Assembly: GCF_023343835.1 (NCBI RefSeq)
Contig: NC_064434.1
Location: 6,491,505 to 6,555,504, forward strand
Origin: Lagopus muta
Lineage: Eukaryota > Chordata > Aves > Galliformes > Phasianidae
DNA length: 64,000 bases
Direction of reading: 5' to 3'
The position numbers and the translations under genes are program-made. Positions within the stretch are counted from its first letter, which is position 1; each line of letters opens with the position of its first letter. The notes below the pieces were generated by a model. It was not told where the DNA came from. It made no database searches and saw nothing but the letters and a program-made list of their open reading frames with translations. Shown in pieces: positions 57,901 to 64,000 of the stretch.

Positions 57901-60514
57901 ACCTGATGATGGTGTGCATGCCCCGCACCTGCGGTGTGTTCTCCAGCACGCTCAGTGTCGCCGGCAGTGGCTGCCCCTGGTGGGCTGAGGCCAGAGCTGC
58001 CCTGCAGCAGAGAGCACCAGTCAGAGCCACGCAGTGCACACATAACACGCCAACTTCTGCCAGCACCTGGGCAGTGGGGAAGCAGCTCTGCACGGGCAAG
58101 GCGTGCTGGGTTGTGACCTGGGACACTGCATCACAGCGTGAGGAATGCCCTGCTGCAGGTGCCCACGTGATCTACCAAAAACCAGGGGAACCTCCAGCTC
58201 CTTTCTATGAGATCAACCTCCAACCTTCAGGGCAGGAATTCTGCTCCAGAGAGGGACAACAGCAGCACGTGTAGGCAGTCCCACAAATGCAGCACAGCTG
58301 CAGGCACCCCAAATGAGCTGCATGCACAGCATCCACCCCTGAGGCTGAGGAACAGCACATGCACTCAGACAACTCAGAAGAGCTTCAGCCAGCAGGGCTG
58401 GCAGCCATCCCCACCCAGAGCTGGCTGTAGCCCAGCCAGCAGGTCCCCAACATACCTGACAGTGATTTCGCGCTGGGTGGGAGAGCAGACATTCAGCGTG
58501 GCAAAAGGGGAAAGAAAAAAGAAGGGACATTTGGTCACTGTGCCAGCAGCCCTGGCCCAGCTCCCACCCCTTCTCCTGGTGCTGAACAGGGAAGGGGAAA
58601 ACCCTGCTGTGAGCAAGACTGGAGCACTGGCGACATCAGGGACAAACAGGATGGCAAGAGCTGCTTGGGACCGAGGGGTGTAACAGGAGAATGAGGCCAC
58701 AGCACGAGCAGGGTGCTGCTCCATCCCTGCTTCTCAGCCCTTGCCTGCCTTGAGTCACATAAAGGGGCAGTGCTGAGACCCACAGGTGCAGAGCAGTGAG
58801 CACCCCCCTCCTCACCTGCCCTCCGCCAGCCCCTCACCTTCTCCAGCTGGCTGTGCACGTGCTGCACAATAAGGTCCAGCGCCACAGAGTTCTCCCCACC
58901 TGCCCACAGAGCAGAGATTCAGGGTGAGGATGTGCACCCGCCGCAGCAGTGGGGCCGGGTGCAGGCGGCGCGTCTCACCCCGGGGCACCACGATGTCTGC
59001 CACCTGCACGCTGGGCTCGATGTACTGCTCGAAGGCTGGCTTCACAAACTTGTGGTACTGCTTGATGACACCCACGATGTCACGCCCACGCTCCATGATG
59101 TCGCGCTGCAGCCGCCGCACCAGCCGGATGTCCGAGTCCGTGTCCACAAACACCTTCATGTCCAGGAGCTGGAACACTGGGAGGGGTGAGCACCCCCTCT
59201 GCAGCCCCCCTGATCCCCCTAAGGCAGCTGTGCTGTGCCAGCAGGACCCCTCCCTCAGAATACCCCACGCAGCAATACCTTCAGCAGCTCCTTGTTTGCA
59301 AATGCCAGGATGCCCTCAAACACTATGACGTTGGCCCCGTAGACGGTTTTCTGTGGGAAGAAAGGTGCTGCATTCACCCTGCCCCTCCACTGCTGCACCC
59401 TCCCCCCCCACTGTGTCTTAGCCCAAACGCTAAGGAAGCACCCAGCCCATGGCACGCAGCCATCAGGAGCCTTTATCTCACTCCATATCTCAGCCCTCAC
59501 CACAAAACCACAAGCCCTGCCCCTGTGCCCACTTCCAGCCCTGCATTCTCAGGGCACCCACCCATTCTCGGCGCCGGCTGTGAGTGGTGAAGTCGTACAC
59601 GGGCACCTTCACGCTCTTGCCCTTCTTCAGCTTGCGTAGGACGCTGACAAGCAGCTCAAAGTCGAAGGCATCCGGGTGGTCGAAGTTGTAATCGCTGCGG
59701 GCCGCCAGCGCCTGCTGCCCCTCGTCCAGCACCTGGGAACGACACCGCTTAGCACCATGCCGTGCTGTGCCATGCCAGAACGCACTGCTCTCACCTTGTA
59801 GAAGGAATCCATGGACAACAACACGACCCAGGGCACGTCCAATGCTTCGATGATCCGTGTGGCCACCGTCGTCTTACCCGAGGCGCTGCCGCCACACAGC
59901 CCTGAGGTGAGCAGGCATCATCAGCATGGCCCAGGCTGAGGCCCCCGAGCCCACACCCGGCCCCAGGATGCAGCCCAGAGCCAGGCCCAGATCGAGACTG
60001 AAACCGCAGGCCCTGATCCCACGTACCAATCCTGGCCCAGCCCCAGAACCTCATCTGAACCTCAAATCCCTGATGCAGAACCAAGCCCAGGCCGGCTCTA
60101 GATCCCAGGCCCGAGCCAAGCCACAGCCCCGCTTCAGATCCCAGACCTCGCATCTCATCCCCATCTCTCATCCAACCCCAAGACCCACCCCCACCCCCGA
60201 TCCGGGCCCCAGACCCCCGCCCCGCCCGCCCGCCCCGCACCGATGACGAAGGCCTCTCCCACGGGCGCCCCGGTCTCGCTGTACCAGGGCGGCCGCCCGG
60301 CCGTGTAGATGGTCCGCTTGCTGGTGCGCAGCAGCGGCGGCTCGGGCGGGCCCTGGCCTTGGCTGGCGGTGCGGCGGCGCGGCGGGGCCAGCGGCAGGCG
60401 GCTAAGCAGCGAGCCCAGGGAACCGGGACCGGGGCCGGGACCGGGGCCGGGGCCACGCTCGGGCCCCGCCGCGCCCCACTGCCCGCACCGCTCCCCCGTG
60501 CCCAACGCCGCCAT
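54961..60514 (-). CDS. UCKL1: Uridine-cytidine kinase-like protein (UCKL1 family)
   Basis: Fourteen minus-strand exons (60241-60514, 59795-59901, 59562-59732, 59279-59350, 58979-59168, 58838-58899, 58456-58472, 57903-58001, 56225-56318, 56067-56129, 55527-55649, 55344-55451, 55109-55265, 54961-55034) give 536 intact residues; human UCKL1 is 548. Order: [15 protein letters not shown], Walker [45 protein letters not shown], then a UPRT-like domain ([24 protein letters not shown]), ending [16 protein letters not shown]. The family salvages uridine and cytidine by phosphorylation. Human UCKL1 lies on 20q13.33 beside DNAJC5, not in the 2p23 cluster, so this may be a paralogue that mammals lost. 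A 17-base exon (58456-58472) is needed for phase and matches human RELSVR. Confidence 0.9.
55790..56025. repeat. GTTGACCAATG minisatellite
   Basis: Variants of GGTTGACCAACA and GGCTGACCAATG recur about fifteen times in an intron of the UCKL1-like gene, between exons 55527-55649 and 56067-56129. Confidence 0.85.
56319..57902. other. Large intron of the UCKL1-like gene, possible CR1 LINE fragment
   Basis: 1.6 kb of AT-richer sequence, unlike the rest of the window. Around 56440-56520 the text CCTCAGCCTGGGGGAGAGAA resembles the conserved part of avian CR1 elements, which read similarly near AGCCTGGAGAAGAG. No reverse transcriptase frame is left. The rest shows nothing I can name. Confidence 0.35.
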
Positions 60515-60769
60515 CACCGCGCGGCGGCCGCGGGGCCTGGCGGGAAGGGGCGGGGCGATCTGCGAAACCACGCCCACACCCGAGGCCACGCCCACAGCCG
60601 CGTTCGTAGGTCACGCCCCATACGTCGGGCTGAGTGGGCGTGGTCACGCGAGGGGTGTAGTCTACGACAAGGTTGGCGGGCTCAGGCCACGCCCACGAGG
60701 CGGGGATAGGGCGGGGCCATAGGAAGGGGCGGGGCCTCGAGGTCCCGGCGCCGCGCGGTGCTGCCCGGC
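60515..60769. promoter_or_regulatory. Bidirectional promoter, UCKL1-like / SLC30A3
   Basis: 255 bases separate the two start codons. The stretch is GC-rich with GGGCGG Sp1-like sites and GGTCACGCC repeats, and lacks a TATA box. Confidence 0.55.
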
Positions 60770-63700
60770 ATGGAGCGCCCGTCCGCGACCGGCACCGAGA
60801 GTGCGCGGCTGCTGGGAGTCCGGGGACACAGGTACCGCCGGGCCGGCACCACATCATCGGCATCCCCATACTGGCACGGACAACCCCAGCACCGGCACCA
60901 CATCACCGGCACCGACACATCACCGGCACCCCGTCATTGGCATCGGCACCCCATCACCGGCACCGGCACCATATCACAAGCATCCCCACATCGGCATCGG
61001 AACCCCCCAGCACCAGCACTGCATCACTGGCATCGGCATCCCATCATCGGCACCGGCACTACATCACCGGCATCACAACACCAGCATCCTCATACCGGCT
61101 TCGGCACCCCCAGCATCGGCACCCCATCTTTGGCACTGCATGACTGGCATCGGCACCCCATCACTTTCACCCCCAGCCCAGCACTCCATCACCGGCACCT
61201 CCGTACCAACACCTGCACCCCCAGCCCCACCACCCACCACCTCGATATCCCCATCACACCCTGCTCCCTCCCACCCCCGGGACCCGCAGTCCTCACAGCA
61301 CCCTCATGCCATTTCCATTCCATCATCACCCCCATCTCTGTGCCACCCTCGTGTCCCTCCACCCGAGGGTATCCATCTGACACCAGCATCCCACTGCCAC
61401 CCTCTGCACCGCTACCATTCATCCATTACCCCACGCTGGTACCACTCTCCACCCCCACAGCGGTACCATCCCCCGCCTCAGTCTGTTCCCAGGCCACCAG
61501 GATGCCCCAGCCCTGCTGCCCCCCAGGAAGGACACGCAGGAGTCGGGGGGGGTCCCGCTGTGCCCTTGCAGCCCGGCCGCCCCCGGCCCCATCGCAGAGA
61601 GGCTCCAAGCACAGAGGCAGCTGAGCATCGCCTGCAGCGTCTGCTGCATCTTCATGGTCGGGGAGGTGATAGGTAGGGGATGGGGGGACGGGATGGGAGG
61701 GGAGGGGGAGTTGGGATGGTAAAGAATAGAACACAGTGGGGTGAGATGAGATGTGATAGGATGAGACAGAATGGGAAAGGACATGATGGGACAGGATGGG
61801 ATATGATGGGATGAGGTGGGACATGGTGACATAGGATGGGACATGGTGGAATGGGATATGGTGGGATGAGGTGGGACATGGTAGGGTGGGACAGGATGAG
61901 GTGGAGCATGGTAGGATGGGACAGGATGGGACACAATGGGATGGGACATGGTGGGATGGGAGGGGACATGGTGGGATGGGACATGATGGAACATAGTGGG
62001 ATGGTACATGGTTGGATAGGACATGATGAGATGAGGTGGGACATGGTGGGATGGGACATGGTGGGACTTAATGGGATGGGACAGGATGGGATGGGACAGG
62101 ATGGGATGGGATGAGATATGGTGGGATGGGATAGGATGGGACATAACAGGATGAGACATGGTGGGATGGGACGGGATGGGACATGGTGGGACTTAACAGG
62201 ATGAGACATGATGAGATGGAGATTCGGGATGGAATGGGAATGGGAAGAAGCATAATAGGATTTGATGGGGTGAGATGAGATGTGGTGGAATGGGGAGTTG
62301 GATTGGGACAGGATGGGACATGGTAGGGTGGGGAGATGGGACAAGATGGAACATGATGGGATGGGGAGCTAGGATGGAGCAGGATGAAAGATAGTGGGTC
62401 AGGATGGGATGGGACATAATGGAATGGGACATGGTGGGATGGGATGGAATGGGATGGGATATGGTGAGATGGGACATAATGAGATGAGATAGGATATGAC
62501 GGGATGGAGACTTGAGATGGGATGGAAATGGAATAGGGCATAGTGGGGTGCAATGGGGTGAGATACAATGGGATGAGGAGTTGGACTGGGACAAGATGGG
62601 ACACAGTGGGATGGAATGCTGTGCCAGAGCCCGGTGCCACCCACAGGTGGGTACCTGGCGCACAGCCTGGCCATCATGACGGACGCAGCCCACCTGCTGA
62701 CAGACGTGGGCAGCATGGCCGTCAGCCTCTTCTCGCTCTGGGTGTCCACCCGCCCACCCACCGCCACCATGACCTTCGGCTGGCACCGCTCGGGTGAGGG
62801 GGGGCTCAGCCCTGGGGCTGCCTGCAGCGAGGGATCCCGCTGACCCCCTCCTGCCCCACAGAGACGCTGGGCGCGCTGGCCTCCGTGCTGTCCATCTGGG
62901 TGGTGACTGCGGTGCTGCTCTACCTGGCGGCCGCCCGCATCCTCAGTGCTGACTACGAGATCGAGGCGCGCACCATGCTGGCCACCTCTGCCTGTGCCGT
63001 GGGTGCCAACCTGGTGTACGTCCCCTCCATCCACCCCCAGCCCCAGATGTGCCCCACGGCCCCGGTGCTGAGCGATCTCCTCCCCACAGCATGGCCTACG
63101 TCCTGCACCAGGGCCACGGGCACGGCGTGGGGGGCTATGAGCAGCTGGAGGGGGGCTGCCTGCCCAGTGCCCCCCTGCCCGGCAGCACCAGCGTCCGTGC
63201 CGCCTTCGTGCATGTGGTGGGGGACCTGCTGCAGAGCGTCGGCGTCCTGCTGGCCGCCACCATCATCTACTTCAAGGTGTGGGGCTGGGCTCTGCCCTAC
63301 ATGGGGGGCACCGCAGCCCCGCAGCCTCACGCCATTCCTCCCCCCTCCTCCTGCAGCCCCAGTGCAAGATCGCAGACCCCATCAGCACCCTCTTCTTCTC
63401 TGTCTTCGTCCTGGGCTCCACCGTCACCATCCTCAGGGACGTCTTCAGGGTTCTCATGGAAGGTGAGGGGACTTGAGGGCTGCAGCCCCCACCCTACAGC
63501 CCTTCCCTGTCCTTCCCAGCCCTATGGGGAGCAGCTGTCTCCATCCCCAGCCCCAAATGGAGGAAGGGGCTGTGGGTGACCCCTTGGCGCAGGAGCCCCA
63601 CGGGGAATGGCAGCGACTGCAGTGACGGAGGAGCTGCTGGCAGTCAGCGGGGTGAGGGCCATCCATGACCTACACGTGTGGGCGCTGACGCCGAGCCACC

Positions 63701-63953
63701 CCCTGGTGTCAGTGCACGTGGCTGTGGGTAAGTGCCCCACACGCTGCTCACACCCCATGGCACAGCCAAGGCCCGTGGGGCTGAGTCACAGTGCCCACCA
63801 CCCCCAGATGCCACCGCTGACCCTGAGACAGTGCTGCAGGATGCCACGGGGCGGCTGCAGCAGAAGTTTGGCTTCGCTGCGTGCACGGTGCAGGTGGAAC
63901 GGTACCTAGAGGCAGCAGGGGGCTGCCCACATGGCCACAGCCCTCTGGCATGA
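60770..63953 (+). CDS. SLC30A3: SLC30A3 (ZnT3), vesicular zinc transporter
   Basis: Eight exons (60770-60831, 61461-61672, 62647-62793, 62862-63015, 63090-63276, 63357-63462, 63593-63727, 63808-63953) encode 382 intact residues; human is 388. Six membrane helices with the cation-diffusion-facilitator zinc sites are visible: [15 protein letters not shown] in helix 2 and [11 protein letters not shown] in helix 5. A short His/Gly loop ([10 protein letters not shown]) lies between helices 4 and 5. The C-terminal cytosolic domain reads [11 protein letters not shown] and [12 protein letters not shown]. ZnT3 loads zinc into synaptic vesicles; SLC30A2 and SLC30A8 are close relatives, but the neighbours CAD, DNAJC5G and TRIM54 fit SLC30A3. 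The N-terminal part ([10 protein letters not shown]) is poorly conserved. Donor GTACGT at 63016 was chosen by phase. Confidence 0.93.
60840..61170. repeat. ACCGGCACC(C)CATC minisatellite in SLC30A3 intron 1
   Basis: Variants of CATCACCGGCACCG recur about twenty times with a unit near 14-20 bases. Open frames in all registers, rich in His, Ser and Thr, are due to the repeat. Confidence 0.85.
61675..62600. repeat. GGGATGGGACATGGT minisatellite in SLC30A3 intron 2
   Basis: About 900 bases of purine-rich units such as GGGATGGGACATGGTG occupy almost all of the intron. Strong strand asymmetry, with few C on the + strand. Both splice sites remain intact next to it. Confidence 0.9.
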
Positions 63954-64000
63954 GCCCCCCACCTGCTGTGGGGCTGTGGCAGCGCCTGGGGGCCACAGCT

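Noticed and set aside
56319-57902. Possible LTR or other virus-derived insertion in the AT-richer intron
   Set aside because: No terminal repeats, primer-binding site or viral coding motif could be seen; only a weak CR1-like stretch.
61419-62786. Overlapping His/Pro/Ser frames on the minus strand
   Set aside because: Direct product of the GGGATGGGACA satellite in SLC30A3 intron 2.

Overview
The window is vertebrate nuclear DNA, most likely from a bird. It is GC-rich and gene-dense, with short introns. Many introns and spacers are filled with pentanucleotide and minisatellite arrays, as in gene-dense avian chromosomes. The coding exons match human proteins recalled from memory, and the gene content is that of human 2p23. 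No species can be named from sequence alone. All splice sites, frames and exon limits were worked out by eye.

Layout, left to right: the end of a gene in the AGBL5 position (+, 131-761); OST4 (-, 1595-1708); EMILIN1 (+, 2649-7484); a decayed cGMP-dependent protein kinase gene (-, 7707-12168) that is absent from this interval in mammals; KHK (+, 12906-14602); CGREF1 (-, 14890-16277); ABHD1 (+, 16593-18530); PREB (-, 18871-20733); SLC5A6 (-, 21067-24092); ATRAID (+, 25463-26773); three U1 snRNA copies (27316-29092); CAD (+, 29387-41380); MPV17 (+, 41488-45366); UCN (+, 46476-46787); TRIM54 (-, about 47843-50283); a cysteine-string-protein gene at the DNAJC5G position (-, 50934-53974); a UCKL1-family gene (-, 54961-60514); and SLC30A3 (+, 60770-63953). 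Promoters tend to be shared head to head: OST4/EMILIN1, kinase/KHK, CGREF1/ABHD1, SLC5A6/ATRAID, UCKL1-like/SLC30A3.

The genes do not form one pathway. CAD (de novo pyrimidine synthesis) and the UCKL1-like gene (pyrimidine salvage) are related. KHK, ABHD1, SLC5A6 and MPV17 serve metabolism. OST4 and PREB act at the endoplasmic reticulum. EMILIN1 is extracellular matrix, and UCN, TRIM54, the CSP gene and SLC30A3 have neuro-muscular roles.

Main points to follow up: (1) three U1 copies, two in inverted orientation, that share base changes in the loops bound by U1-70K and U1A; (2) a third PKG-type kinase gene in decay between EMILIN1 and KHK; (3) the block from MPV17 to SLC30A3 lies inverted relative to mammals and contains an extra UCKL1-like gene beside a DNAJC5-type gene; (4) five perfect CRE palindromes within 262 bp between OST4 and EMILIN1; (5) single-base indels confined to 25.7-32.5 kb in ATRAID, one U1 copy and CAD, best read as local assembly error; (6) a higher-order satellite of about 160 bp filling a 2.1 kb intron of the CSP gene. 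I found no CRISPR array, no recognisable virus-derived element and no tRNA gene.
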